A DNA stretch of 64,000 bases. Origin: Fistulifera solaris. Taxonomy: Eukaryota; Bacillariophyta; Bacillariophyceae; Naviculales; Stauroneidaceae. The translations under genes and the position numbers were made by a program. The stretch's first letter is position 1. Each line of letters starts with the position of its first letter. The stretch lies in assembly GCA_030295235.1 (NCBI GenBank), contig AP026129.1, positions 1,116,001-1,180,000 of the forward strand. Direction: 5' to 3'. Shown one piece after another: positions 1-11,700 of the stretch. The notes beneath the pieces are model-generated. The model ran no database searches. It saw nothing but the letters and a program-made list of their open reading frames with translations, and was not told where the DNA came from.

Positions 1-1
1 G

Positions 2-49
2 GTTAAAGCCATGGTCCGGCCGATGATCCGCCAGAACAAGGGCATGTGA
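2..49 (+). CDS. possible 3' end of an unknown gene (partial)
   Basis: An open frame enters from the left edge and stops at TGA 47-49. It encodes 15 residues ending in VRPMIRQNKGM. Nothing else supports it, and the piece is too short to assign a family. It could equally be non-coding. Confidence 0.25.
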   Translation, partial: VKAMVRPMIRQNKGM

Positions 50-541
50 CGGAGATTTAAGAATGTCATTTATTGGAGCAAGGAACAGCGATGTGAGAAA
101 AATAAGGAAGAAAAAAAAATACTACTGATATTGGTGTTGCGACGAAAGTTCCAAAAGTGCGCGCTGAGTACGTTTCGCTGAATAACATCGCACCGGTTCA
201 AGTTTATAGGCTCGCTTCTACTTTTTATTCGACAAAACAAGGATGTCGACGTCACTAACAACAGGAACTCAACAAGATGATGACGTAGCAGACGTACGCT
301 CAAAAGAAAATGTCAGAACGGATCGTTTTCGCAAAAGAAGAAAAGATTTTGCATGCCTGCATTTGAAGTCATCGTGCCTTGGTTCATCGATTCTTCAAGA
401 GGAAAGAGAAACTTTAAGCTAGTTATTCATACCTTGTTGCTGCCTTGCGTAATTGACTGGAAAGTGCCGCCGCTTGAGTTGCTTTTACCTACGCAGTGCT
501 TCATCTTGACGACCTGAAGAACATCGTTCGTTCAAAGCACC
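50..541. other. intergenic / 5' region of the aminotransferase gene
   Basis: No gene recognised. An antisense open frame at 70-303 has no family features or neighbour support. The last 100 bp are the likely promoter and leader of the aminotransferase starting at 542. A GACGTCA box lies near 245-251. Confidence 0.4.
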
Positions 542-1857
542 ATGAATCGTGTTGTTCCGTCGCTCGCCAGGACGCAGCGATCTCTGCGGTCCTTCTCATC
601 TCCTTCGTACTGTCAGAAACTCATGTATCCGGTGGTTTCGAAGGAGGATTTTGGTGCCTTTAAAGAGTATTCGGTGATTCACACGGATCGTTCTTTGAAT
701 CTAATGAGTGACCCCTTTCAGCGAGTGATGCGCGATCTCAACCAGCTTTTGAAGGTTACCTACAATGCCGATAAGGTCGTAATTATTCCAGGGTAAGTTG
801 AGACGATGAGAGGTAGCGCGGCTGCTTACCGTTCTCACGGTCTCATTCTTATTTGTTCTGCAGTTCGGGTACATTTGGCATGGAATCGGTCGCTCGTCAA
901 TACGCCACAAACGAACACGTCATGGTGATCCGCAATGGCTGGTTTTCTTATCGCTGGACCGAAATTTTCGATATGGGTCACATTTGCCACAGTCACACGG
1001 TTTTGAAAGCGGAACCGACCGGCACCGTCAACGGACACACACAGTTCGCTCCGCACGATATTGATAAGGTCGTGACGGCCATTTACAACGAACGACCAGC
1101 GGTGGTCTTTGCCCCGCATGTAGAAACTTCGACGGGCATGATGCTGTCGGATGATTACATTGCACGAGTGACGGAAGCCGTTCACAATGTTGGTGGTCTT
1201 TTTGTTCTTGATTGCATTGCCTCCGGAACCGTTTGGGTTGACATGAAGGCATTGGGTGTCGATGTTTTAATCACAGCTCCACAGAAAGGGTGGACGGGAC
1301 CACCATGTGCTGCCTTGGTTCAGCTCTCGCAAAAGGCTGTCGAAAAACTGCAAACGACCACGGAGACTTCGTTCAGTCTGAGTTTGAAGCGTTGGAGTGC
1401 CATCATGGATACCTATGAGAAAGGTGGATTTGGTTATCATACCACCATGCCGACAGATGCACTCCGTGATTTTCATGAGATTAGTGTAGAAACGCTGACA
1501 TTCGGCTTGCCCAATCTCCGAGAAGCGCAGTTGTCTTTAGGCAAACAAGCACGTGATATGTTGGATAGTAAAGGACTGGTTTCAGTGGCAGCCCCAGGTG
1601 CTCAAGCCCCCGGCGTCTGTGTCTACTACTCGCCTGCTAATACTGACAATCCCGTCATGATGCAGCAATTCAAGCAGCAAGGATTGCAAATCGCCATGGG
1701 TGTACCGTGGAAGATTGACGAACCGGAGGGCTTGAAGACATTCCGTATTGGTTTGTTTGGTCTGGACAAACTTGGAAATATTCCGCATACCATGTCTCTT
1801 TTGGAGAGTTCCTTGGATGTCGTCATGTCCGATCTGGCGGTTTCGAAAGCGGCATAA
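542..1857 (+). CDS. alanine-glyoxylate / serine-pyruvate aminotransferase, probably mitochondrial
   Basis: Class V PLP-dependent aminotransferase of the AGT/SPT family, which moves the amino group of alanine or serine to glyoxylate, giving glycine in photorespiration. Two exons, 542-792 and 864-1857, are joined by a 71-bp GT-AG intron; the junction restores the family motif GSGTFG. The product is about 414 residues, the normal family length. The N-terminus (MNRVVPSLARTQRSLRSF) is rich in Arg and Ser with no acidic residue, as in mitochondrial presequences, and there is no peroxisomal C-terminal tripeptide (it ends SKAA). The PLP-binding lysine is in APQKGWTGPP, about residue 225, preceded by the cofactor-binding Asp in the DCIASGT stretch. 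Family assignment is firm; mitochondrial location is inferred. No frame break is seen. Confidence 0.9.
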
Positions 1858-1946
1858 AAAATTCAATGAAATAGATAGTTTTGGAAAAGATAATACTCCT
1901 GGGATTTAACTAAATGCACCACTGGACCTTTTGTTTATCGATAAAC

Positions 1947-3297
1947 CTACAAATCACCAGAAAAGAAAGCTTCCGCATCACAGAGAAGAAATTCTTGTTC
2001 CGACACAGGCTGTAATCCTTTCACTTTCAGCTTCTGATTGAAACGATGCCAATCGCTTCGGAAATGGGCACGATAGCTGGCATTGTTGGGAAATACACCG
2101 CCGCACGTATTGCAACTCTTTCCGGCCTCTTCCTGACTGTTCTGGCTCGGAACTTCCGTCGACGCAAGGATAGACGTTTCATTCACAAAACTCGTTTGAT
2201 CGCTAGTGTCTTTTAGTTGTTCTGCCGGACTATCTTCTTCCTGTTGTCTCTTGTTCTTCTTTTTTCTCCTTCTTTTGAGCTTTGCGTTGATTCTTTCTAC
2301 GGTTGCCACCAGAAGCACGAAATGCCTCATCGGAACTGCTGTTGGCGTCTTCTTGCTGACTATCAGAGTTGTGGTAGGAATCCTGATGTTCTGACAAATG
2401 AGGCTGCTTCATCCCAACCTCTTCTTTCGATGGTACACTTTCTGACCGAATGCCCAGCTCTTCCAATTTCCCTCTTAATTTCATAGCTTCCTCGTCGTAG
2501 GAGTAGTCGTTGTCAATGGCTTTGCTTACTGTCTCTGTTGCTTGTTGACCATCAAATGTTTCATCCGTGTTGACAACTTTATGTTGTATTATTTCCAAAC
2601 GAGCATCTCTCAGTGTTTCACAGATCTCATTAAGTCGCCGGTAGTGAGATGGGTCAACTTGAAAAACAACAACCGCTTGCTGGCCTCCTTCGTCGCTTTT
2701 GCGATAGGAATCTACCTCTATTGCTGAAAGCGTCTCCTTTATTAATTCCTCATCGCTTGGATTGTATTCGAACGACAACTCCATTTTCGCTCGCTCAATG
2801 GGAAGAACATCTTTCAAAAATTTGACAGCATCCAAGTATTGCCGTTTGAGCGCTTTGTGAGGCTGTACGGGAAAATTACTTAGCGCCGATTGTATGTGCG
2901 ACATGGTAAAAGGTCGTTTCGATACAGAATGAACGCAATTATCGCTGACCCAAGTCGCTATTTGCGTCAGCGTGTTTTCCAACAAATGCTGCCGCTCTAA
3001 ATCAGACACTTGTATCTTCCCTTGATCTAGAATCAGCTTGGCGATTTTTTCTTGATCTGTGTTACCAAACGCTTTCTTGAGATCAGCTGCTGCCGCGAAT
3101 TTCCCCTTACTGACATTGGTGAAGACTCGCTCTGTCTGAAGTACTTCGGATAAATCCGTCTCCAGACCTGCACGATAATCGAGCACTTTGTTGCGATAGC
3201 ACGCAATTTCAAAACGCATCCCTTTGACTGTATGACGGACGACAGCGACGTTCGTTAATCGAACTTGATTGATAGGTTGATTGATTTGACGTGACAT
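1947..3297 (-). CDS. SBDS: SBDS/Sdo1 ribosome maturation protein with C-terminal zinc finger
   Basis: Orthologue of the Shwachman-Bodian-Diamond protein, which works with the GTPase EFL1 to release eIF6 from the 60S subunit. The first ~250 residues are a full SBDS protein: the N-terminal FYSH domain (VRLTNVAVVRH, then FEIACYRNKV), then the central helical and C-terminal ferredoxin-like domains. A charged, Ser- and Lys-rich linker follows, then a C2H2 finger of U1 type (CNTCGGVF...HFRSDWHRFN) near the end. The HFRSDWHRFN part resembles fingers of the 60S factors REI1/ZNF622. The linker switches frame at or near 2260-2265, an A6 run on the coding strand; removing one base joins both parts. A 64-bp intron with a weak donor is a less likely explanation. 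The gene is convergent with the aminotransferase. Confidence 0.88.
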
Positions 3298-3765
3298 TTG
3301 TTGTGAATATTATCTAAGCAATAGCTTGCTTTTAGATCCCATCGTTATGTTCTGATGTTTTTCCTCGTTTGTGTCGTGAAACGAAAACCTTTTCGTGGTG
3401 CAATAACATCACCAGACTGGCTTCCGTGCGTAGGACAGACACTTTTCGGGACTCTTTTCGTTCATTCCCGTAACTAGCCCAGCTTAATTATTCTCGGTAA
3501 GGTTTACGGATAAGCAATCCAATGGCACAATGACTGTGAAAGTCACTCAATGACTACAAATAGAGTGGACTATCTTCTTCAAAGTACCATCAATAACCTT
3601 TTTTTCCCTGCTAATTCATGACCGATGCAACAAGGCGAATGCCCCCTTGCAATTCCCTCCACTGACAGTTTGGGGATTGATTACAACAATTGGAGGAAAT
3701 ACTAAAGACCTTACCCCCGTTGACGAACCAGCCTAATCCATCTTGTCGCTTCTTTACTTACAGTC
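3298..3765. other. intergenic region between divergent genes
   Basis: Shared upstream region of SBDS (leftward) and the RRxS-repeat gene (rightward). No open frame with protein character and no clear repeat or RNA gene was recognised. Confidence 0.5.
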
Positions 3766-4713
3766 ATGATCGGCAATGAAGACGAGAGAAAGACACGTCG
3801 CCTGAAGCCCCCTCGTCGTTCCGAATCCTCCGAGAGGTACGATGAAGGCAGTCACAGTGGTGACGAGGCTCGAGTCGATCCTCGTAAGCAGCGCACACGT
3901 AGAAGAGCTTCGATAGGAGCTCCTACCATTCCCCCAGCCAGAGCCTGTGGAAGATCCCGAGCGTCCCTTGCGAGGTCATATTGATCGAGCCAAATCAGCC
4001 GACACCGACAACGGGCGTCGAGCAAGACGAGACGCCGTGCCAGTATGGTGAGTTCCACTTCTTCCATCTCGGATATGTCTGTAGGCTCGTCGGGATCTTA
4101 TGGTTACGAAGATTACACTCAATCCGACTATGGCTACGGCGATCATACTGCACCAGTAGCTGCCGCTCCGGGACGTCGCCGAGGACGCCGTGCTAGTATC
4201 AGTGGCCCAGGCGCGTTCCCGGTCGCTACACCGCCTCCCGAAGAAGCGGTAGCCCCATCGTACGATGACAAGTTTGGAAGAACTAAGGAGAAAGGAGAAG
4301 AGGATCCCAAGAGCAATCGCAGTCGAGAGCGTCGGCGCCCTACTGCAGAACGCAACCGCGGGGGCCAAATTGATCTCAATGGCATTAAAAGTGGCAACGT
4401 ATTGCGTGAATCAGCTCGCGCGGAGCCTGTTGCCAAGCCGGATTCTCTGATTATGCCCATAACCATTCCTGATGCGGAAAAACGACCACGACGTCGAGCC
4501 AGTATGTTGGGCGCAGTTGGTGGTGCAGTCGGTGCCGTGGGTGGTGCGGTTGGTGGTGTTGTGGGCTCTGCAGCACAAAAAGTGGGTGGTGCTGTTATTC
4601 GGGGTGAGAAAGAAAAACCTCGTCATCGGAAAGGTCCTGAAGTGGATGACATCCCGAAGATTGCGGGCAATGAGAGACGGGCTCGTGGCACAATGTTAGA
4701 TCGTCTCAGCTAA
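3766..4713 (+). CDS. Arg-rich protein with repeated RRxS motifs, function unknown
   Basis: Not a recognised family. The protein is basic, low in complexity and probably mostly disordered. It carries the block RRRAS(I/M) or RRGRRASI four times (near 3898, 4031, 4180 and 4490), each followed by a Gly/Ser/Pro-rich segment, and ends with MLDRLS. A Gly-Ala-Val repeat (GAVGGAVG type) lies at about 4507-4580. RRxS is the consensus of basophilic kinases such as PKA. A stop at 3982-3984 interrupts the frame, but it disappears if one C is removed from the C5 run at 3931-3935 and one G is added to the GGG at 4013-4015. These compensating changes give a continuous acidic/proline-rich stretch, so the two parts are probably one gene. 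No signal peptide or membrane segment is seen. Confidence 0.6.
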
Positions 4714-5678
4714 AGTGGGCGATTGTGCTGGTTAATCAAAATTGAAACTGCTTAACAAAGTATAAAGACTAGGATAAGAGCTAGTACATTACTTTGTCTG
4801 AAGCTAGCTCTAATCACTAATTATGCTCTGCGCGGGGCCAAAAGCATTTAATGATGGAAGTTCGCCTTGTTTTGTTCGATAAGTTTTAATATATTCAACC
4901 GATTCTCGACAAGTAGCTTGATGTTTGATTCGCTGCAAGAACAGTGGTTGCTGAACCATGTGATTTTAAGAAATAGTCTAGAAAACAGTCAATTATTTGC
5001 GTTATGCACCTCATTAGCTCGTGCCACTTTGTCCTGTTTGGCTGTACGTCCATTAAAGAGACCGTTACAGAGACTCAAAACCAGGTACCGGTACGGTACC
5101 GATGTTTCTTGTGTCAATCCGTCAAACCACAGTTTTTACTCTGGGTATGTTTTATAATTTTGTTTTTTTGTTCGCTAACGAAATTAGGGGTTCTTACATT
5201 TTGTCTTAGAATGCATTGTTCTTTGGTCCTGATGTTCGGTAAATGCAGTACTATCTACTTATTACGACCTCCAAGGTCTTCTGAATTGTGCACAGTCGAC
5301 AGTTCAGACTCCAAACCCCAGACATTCGAGTCTGGCATTTTGCAGCGCCGCCCCCTTCACTCTATACAGGATATTGTACAGTAAGGAAAATTGAGCGGTA
5401 ATTGGGCCTTTTGAGTTGCGGTTTCATGACCAAGAAAATCGTTGTTCTTCCTCATGTCGTCGTCCTCCTTACAATGAAGACAAGAGATTCTGCCTTTAAT
5501 AATACCCACATCTTCTATCATAGAGCTTAGCGCGTGGCCCCATTGTCTCTCCCTTGTTGCTCTGTTGATCTTAATCTTCAGAAAGACGCTCGGAAGAATC
5601 AGCAATAAAGGTGATTCTCAGCTGTCGCTGGTAGCCATTTGTGAGCTCGAAAAACGGCACACAAGACATCAACCAAAC
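4714..5678. other. intergenic region
   Basis: About 960 bp without a convincing gene; open frames at 4867-5384 are short and low in complexity. It holds a nested palindrome at 5084-5100 (GGTACC, then GGTAC, then GGTACC) and a hairpin-capable stretch around 5320-5338. Confidence 0.45.
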
Positions 5679-7259
5679 ATGGCCACGACGGTAAGTCGAC
5701 TCGGAAGAGCAGCTGCTGTTGCTGGCGAAGAAGAAAAGCGCTCTCGATGTCCGAGCAAACGCAGAGGACGTCGTCCGTCGTTACGATCTTCTGTGGGCCC
5801 CGAGACAGAAGCAATTCCCAAAAATCTCATGTCTTCTGTCGATGATGAAGGCAGCGACGACGACGAAGCTCTCCTTTTCAATAACAATGGAAGTTCAAAC
5901 AGTAGAACATCCAATGGTGTTCATCGTCGGAGTTTTAAACACATGAATTCACCGGATGGTCGTCAGGGAATGAAGAACGCTCAAAGTGCCGAAGCTGTTT
6001 TGAAATCGCCAGAAGCAGGTCGGTCTTCCAGATTAAAAGGAAGTGGCAATAGGCGCGCGCTGAACACAGACGAACTACGGTCTCCGAAATCCCGAGCTCT
6101 TAACTCTCCCATCGCCGAGGGGACTCGCTCTTCTAAACCACGGACAACTCGGTCTAGTTCACCATTGAGAAATACGTCCCGTCGAGGGACGAGAACCAGC
6201 TCATAGCGGAAGCGCTGAAACAAAAGATCGTTCACCGAGTCGCTGTGAAGGTAGACGCAGTCGCGGTGGACATGATACTTCTTCTCCTCAAAAGAAAAAA
6301 CCCGTAACAAAGATTGATGATTCGGATAGTGAAAACGACGGACGCCCGCTTTCTTACATGGGTGGAGTTCACTCACGGCAATCGAATAAAAATTCAGGTC
6401 TCGACGATGACGTAGACTTTCTTTCTGACTATTCATCTGCCACAGAAGATGAGTCTGCTCGCGGCAGTGAGGGCAATTCTCGTCGTGAACGCCGAAAGCG
6501 CGAAGGTAGTCGTAGACAGCAACGTTCTTCCATATCCGGCAACTCGAGAAGGGCATCTAGACGAAGTATACTTCCTGCTGATGACAGTGAGTTTGGTACC
6601 GAATATGCCGATGAAGACGAAGCGAAACATGGACGGCGCGAAAAAAGAAACAAACCACCTTCTCCCTCAAAACATTCTAGCAATCAGCGTGGAGGACGCA
6701 GTAAGGGCGGTCGACCAGATGCCCTGCAGTTTTCCCCTTCCAATCAACGCGCTTCACATGGCGATCGTCTGTCAGAGCAAAGAAGTCTTTATCGTACTCC
6801 TCCGAGTGAAGACGATACCGAAACGGACGTAGACGATACAGAAAACGCCGCGGATGATGAACCCATTCTTGCAGGAGCAAGCGGTCGCAGACGCACACGT
6901 TTGAGCATGGACGTATTGCGAGCCGATATTCAAGCATCGGAATCGGAAGGGAGAAAACCGATAGTAGATGGCAAACGTATCGAAGCAGATATGGCCGACG
7001 CCATGCAGCGTCTCGAAGCTCATGACGCTGAGGCCTCAAAGAAGAAAAAAGAAAAGGTCTGGGAAAGTTATTGAGCATGTTCAAGAGGGGCGACAACAGC
7101 GAGTCTGGATATGAGTCGAGTGCAAGCACGAGCAGCGCTCGGGATCCGAATAGAGGCCTTGCTCGTCATCGAAGTCGACTAGTGAAGAATGTTCTTCCCC
7201 ACACATTGCTAGACGATAGTGAAAGCGAGCTTCAGGATGTTGACTTGTTCTTGAAATAA
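5679..7259 (+). CDS. Ser/Arg/acidic low-complexity protein with RRxS motifs, function unknown
   Basis: Lies next to, and resembles in composition, the gene at 3766. Start chosen at MATTVSRLGRAA (5679). The protein is disordered, with alternating acidic patches (DDEGSDDDEA; SEDDTETDVDD) and basic RRxS-type sites (RRGRRPSL, RRASRRSIL, GRRRTRLSMD). There is a short helical region near the end (ADMADAMQRLEAHDAE) and an acidic C-terminus ending in DVDLFLK. The frame changes twice. One change lies at about 6170-6205, most simply an extra G in GGG 6186-6188. The other is in the A6/A4 tract at 7045-7056. Composition is the same on both sides of each, so this is read as one gene of about 525 residues. 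The RRTRLSMD motif may be a kinase target; that is inference. Confidence 0.55.
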
Positions 7260-7464
7260 TAGAAGTTGTTAGGAATCTAAATTTAATTTTCCGCGGTCTT
7301 GATAATAAGATGAAGATAATCGAACAACAAATAGAAAAAAGACTATATGCTGGATACTCATGACTTGACGACTCATCGTGACTAATGACTCGTGCCTCTG
7401 TATTCCGACTTATTTGCTGCCATGTTGACGATGGCATACATTCAGAAGAAGATGAATCATCATC

Positions 7465-8766
7465 ATGAGAAGACAAACAATACAAAGCAAACAGTATGCT
7501 ATACCAAGAAGGAAGTTTGCGAGGCAACTCTGTATCTTAGTGGTTCTGTTTTGTTTCATCACGCTTTGGCTTGTAGCGTCTTTCCGAAAAATTGGTTGCG
7601 TCAATTGCAACCTCCCCCAGAATCATCCAATTAAAACAGTTCAACAAGATCTCGCATCATTTAAAGACAGTACGAATGAAGCTAAACAATCAACAACGGC
7701 TCAGTGGAAGCCCACGCTTTTAGAGACTACGTCGTCTGAGTTTATTGCACAGCAACTGTGGTCACAGTCATTGTCGACCGACGCAGTCGTCTTGGGCCCA
7801 CAAATCCGCTCAAACCACACTTTGGTAACAGCCTACTTTCGAGCTAAATCGAAGTATCCGAGTTCAAAATACGATGAATGGATGCAAAATATGATGAGTT
7901 TGAGGGACCCGCTAATCATATTCACGGAACCCGATCTTGTAGAGATGATGTCGACGTTAAGAGTTGATCCGAGTCTTTCGACAATCATAATCCCCTGCAC
8001 ACTTGAAGATCTGCCAATCTCCAGGATAAAATCGAATCTTGAGTTCGATTATATGGGAAAAACACTTTCTTTTTGGGAGCATCAGCTCGAAATTGATCCC
8101 GAGAAGAATCGACACTCGTCCTACTATGTGTTCTGGATCTGGCTCTCCAAATCATGGCTAGTCGAACAAGCTATTCAACGTAACTACTTTCAATCCGAGT
8201 TGTTCGTGTACACAGATATCGGTAAGCAAGAATGAACGACACGAATTATTAGCAAGGAATAGTCAAACTGACGCTTTGATTTCGTGCAAGGGTGTTTTCG
8301 AGGCAAAAAGTACAATCATAAGATGTTGGTATCGCCCGACTTTTGGTCGAGTTCCATTCGACCTGATCGCCACACGCTCCTCTGGATGGCACATCATCCA
8401 CCCAATCCGCCTCCATCCTATATCTGGACGAATAAACTGAAACAAAAGCAGTTCTTTTATCAGTCGGGATCGCAAGCAGCGGGATTTCGAGAGGCTTGGA
8501 TCGACTTCAATAGGGAATTTTCAAAGACGCTCGATGACTACGTAGCGGCTGGTGTCTTTGTGGGTGAAGATCAATGTATTTTGCAAGCCACGTGCTTGCG
8601 AAAGCCTGAATTGTGTCAATACATCCCATTCTCGCAAGTAGCCGACAATCATTATTTTGGTTTAAGATACGCGCTGCATTTTCCGAAGCTCAATAAGATG
8701 CAAGAACCATACCAGCCATGGCGACCACCCCAGCCCTCTGCGGATTTTCTAGTCTCATCGCAATAA
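7465..8766 (+). CDS. HtrL/YibB-like type II membrane protein, putative glycosyltransferase-type
   Basis: Two exons, 7465-8221 and 8291-8766, with a 69-bp GT-AG intron; the joined product is about 410 residues. A short basic N-terminus is followed by one hydrophobic segment (about residues 19-41), so the protein should sit in the Golgi or ER membrane with its body in the lumen. The body begins TLVTAYFRAKSKY...WMQNMM...LIIFTEPD, the signature of the bacterial HtrL/YibB family (Pfam HtrL_YibB), which neighbours lipopolysaccharide genes in bacteria. An YTDIGCFRG stretch spans the exon junction. The reaction and substrate are unknown; glycan transfer is inferred. The frame is intact. An intron argues against bacterial contamination. 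Confidence 0.75.
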
Positions 8767-9192
8767 CTTGGAGGGTCAGAAGGTCTCTTACATTGGTACC
8801 TCGATAATTATACTCCTACTGCTTGTAGACTTTCATGACACCAGTTTTGCCATATCCAGACTTCATATTAAAGTTGGTTGGACGTCTTCAACATGAGATC
8901 AGGTAGCGCAACTTTTGTGGCGAAGAGACCTAGTTTTTACGGCGTGATTTGTTTTGTGTGTTCGTATGTCGGTTCTCAGTTGTCAAATGCGTTATGAGTA
9001 TGTTGAAACCAGTACGACAATTCTCTGTCATGAAACACGTGACACGCGGTTTTTCTTGTTGATTATTCAGCTCGCACGTTTAACCGCATTGCAAAAACAG
9101 CCCGCCGCTCACATCTACGACAACGAGCGCCTTTAAACTTTTATTGACGAATTTTGTAGAAAGAGTTCTCGACGTTGTAAGAATTCACTTCC
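8767..9192. other. intergenic region
   Basis: No gene recognised. Serves as 3' region of the HtrL-like gene and 5' region of the RCC1 gene. An open frame at 8954-9136 is short and featureless. Confidence 0.5.
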
Positions 9193-10950
9193 ATGACCAA
9201 GCAAAAGAACCAACAAAAATCGATTGCATTCGGAAAGCCTTATTTTCACGCAACAAAGAGTGGGCCGTTTGGAAAAACAATTGAGCAAGTTGTATGCACC
9301 ACCCAGTCGACGGTCTTTTTGACGTCGGAAGGTAAAATATATCAGACAGGAACGCTACATGGACAAATATACAAAACTCCTACTCTTGTGGAAATAAGAT
9401 ATGCGTTAAAGTGCGTAGAAATAGCAGCTGGTCGGCATTTTTGTCTGGGTCGATTAGAAGGAGGGCAGGCAGTCGTAAGTTGGGGAGCAGGTAAGAGAGA
9501 ACTCGTTATCAGGACAGCATTACATTTTTTATAGCAACGACTCAGCCAGCAATTTAGGACATTTCGGTCAGCTTGGATTAGGAGGCGATAAGATGGTCAG
9601 TTTTACCTCCTCGCCGACAATAATCGAACGGTTGCTACCAAGACATACCGGGTCACCTATCAAACAAATAGCAGCTGGGTCTTGGCACGCACTGGCCCTC
9701 GCCGAATCGGGGAAGGTATGGGCCTGGGGATCGAATCGCAACTGGCAATGTGGAAGACAGCTGACGAGTAAAAGCCAAACCGACGCACCCACGTTTACTG
9801 TCCCTTTACCTGTTCCGCAGTTGGATGGAGTCGACCAAATATCCGCCGGACGGGCCCATTCAGTAGCCCTAATTGCAAAGTCTGGCGAAGTCTACTGCTG
9901 GGGAGCATCGCACTATGGGCAGTGCGCTGCGAGTGTACGGAGAGGTGTCAGTGGTGTTGCTCCGCCAAAACTAGTACAATCTTTGCAGGATGTGCTGGTC
10001 ACTAAAGTATCAGCTGGTGGTAACCACACTCTATGTTTGACCAGTGGAGGGCGAGTGTTTGCATGGGGCGCAGGAGGTGAAGGACAGCTGGGTTTGGGTG
10101 TATCAGTGCCGTATCAGACCAAGCCGAGGCTAATTGGCGATCTTGATTTTGTAGCAATAGCAGCGGGGCAAGACTGGAAACAACAGCAAAGAGGCGCATC
10201 GGCCAAGTCTCTTGCCTCTGTTCCAAAGATTAGAGATATTTTTGCTGGTCCCACATACTCGGTTGCTACTTGTACTACTGGGCATGTTTATGTGTGGGGA
10301 TCAAATGATGCAGGTCAATTGGGCATCCCTGCGCCCTCAAATTTGCCCTTTTGGACAGTTGCCAAGAAACACGTCAACAAAATGGTTCGCTACGAGATAT
10401 GCATGTTCGAACTTTTGATTCAAATCACAACCTGCTACTTCCACATCGTTTAATAGCCGCGGAACCACTAGATGTCTCCTTTGTGGCATGCGGGCCGAAC
10501 CATCTTTGGTGTGTAGGTGACGAAAGACTCGAAACGAAAGAAGCTACACCAGGACGAACATTATATGAACTTCAAGAAGAAGTACGTGAAGAGAGGCTGT
10601 TTCGTGTACGTCAATCATTAATGGCTAAAGCAGAAATTTTGGAAAGTCCTATGCGAGAGAACGCCGAAGGGGAAGATCACGCCAAGGACGATGCTGAATT
10701 GCAGGAGTCTCCTGCCACGTCGCCAGCAGCTGAATCCCTATCCGAGATTGCGGTCGAGGATTTAACCGAACTCACGTCGGATAAAAGTGCTAACGCAGAA
10801 GAAGAGGATACAATAGTTGAGACTCCCGCATCTTCAAAATGGTCGTTGTCAAACATGATGAGAAGGATGTCAGGAGGGCAATCAGTTGGGAGCAACGGTT
10901 CTCGAAAGTCGATAGGTCGAAGAAGCTTTCCACGCAAACAGTCGCTGTAA
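9193..10950 (+). CDS. RCC1-repeat (beta-propeller) protein
   Basis: Exon 1 is 9193-9490 and exon 2 starts at 9558; the 67-bp intron interrupts a propeller blade, and splicing restores WGAG-HFGQLGLGG. At least five blades of the RCC1 type are visible, with signatures such as VWAWGSNRNWQCG, VYCWGASHYGQC, VFAWGAGGEGQLG and VYVWGSNDAGQLG. Such propellers are protein-interaction platforms; the founding member is the exchange factor for Ran, but most members have other roles. After about 10345 the reading frame changes, probably at the CCC/TTTT run 10346-10352. The new frame gives the last blade (VSFVACGPNHLWCVGDE) and then an acidic, Ser-rich tail ending in basic RKSIGRRSFPRKQSL. The tail shows this is not Ran's exchange factor itself. 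Specific function is unknown. Confidence 0.8.
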
Positions 10951-11700
10951 AATTCAATTCAAAAAGTTAAGTCAGATTGCTTGGGTTAATACCAGGTACG
11001 CAGCTTGGGTGTTGCGCTTCGACATCTATCTTTAGTATCATGGCCGGTCTAGAAACTTAAGAACCAGAACCTAACCGGCACTGCGATTTGCCGTTACTTC
11101 TCTTCCGCGAAACGGATTGGATCTCTTTGCGGATGGATAAAAAAATTTCGGCGGAGCGCCTGAAACTCCCCCTTCAGTACAAAAATCTATCACTGCTTTC
11201 ACTCTTATAAATGCGGATTCCTCGGTTTAAAAAAAATAAATCGTTAAGTAGCGCATTTGACTCATAGTACAGTGTAGTGAAATGATTTCCTAAGTGCGAC
11301 ACACTGGCCCCTAAGTAAAATGACATGCAGTGGCGGGAACTTAGCAACGAGCGCGGGCCGGATGACCGCGATTGTCGAACTGGAGCAAACAACAGCGACA
11401 GCGCCTCGAAGCGGCAATAAAACGGATCCTTTGCAGCCAGCACGCTCCATGAGCAAAAAAGAATAACATCAACAAAGACTTGGTACCACTGCGTGTACTT
11501 GGCGTAACAGGGAGCACTTTCAGACATCGCTATTCAATTAAGTCGTCGCTGATATCCTCTAGACCTAGCGAATTAGTTTATCGAAATCAGCTGCATCTCT
11601 TGACTCACATTAAAAACTTCGGCCGAGTGTCGCATCAACAAGCAATTTTCTTTTCAAGCAGCAACTCAATTGTGAGATTACCCGTAGTGATTGAGTCAAA
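10951..11700. other. intergenic region
   Basis: About 750 bp without a supported gene. An antisense open frame at 11174-11527 (117 codons) lacks any family feature and is probably chance. It is the likely promoter of the AP2-domain gene. Confidence 0.45.

Noticed and set aside
2230-2330. Programmed -1 frameshift in SBDS at A AAA AAG on the coding strand
   Set aside because: The downstream frame is +1, not -1, relative to the first; and similar breaks occur at runs throughout the window, so a base-count error is simpler.
5270-5345. tRNA-like hairpins with an ATTCGAG loop
   Set aside because: The stem lengths do not fit a T-arm and no matching acceptor, D and anticodon arms could be built.
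11174-11527. 117-codon antisense open frame
   Set aside because: No family features, biased composition, lies in the promoter region of the AP2 gene and overlaps other frames.
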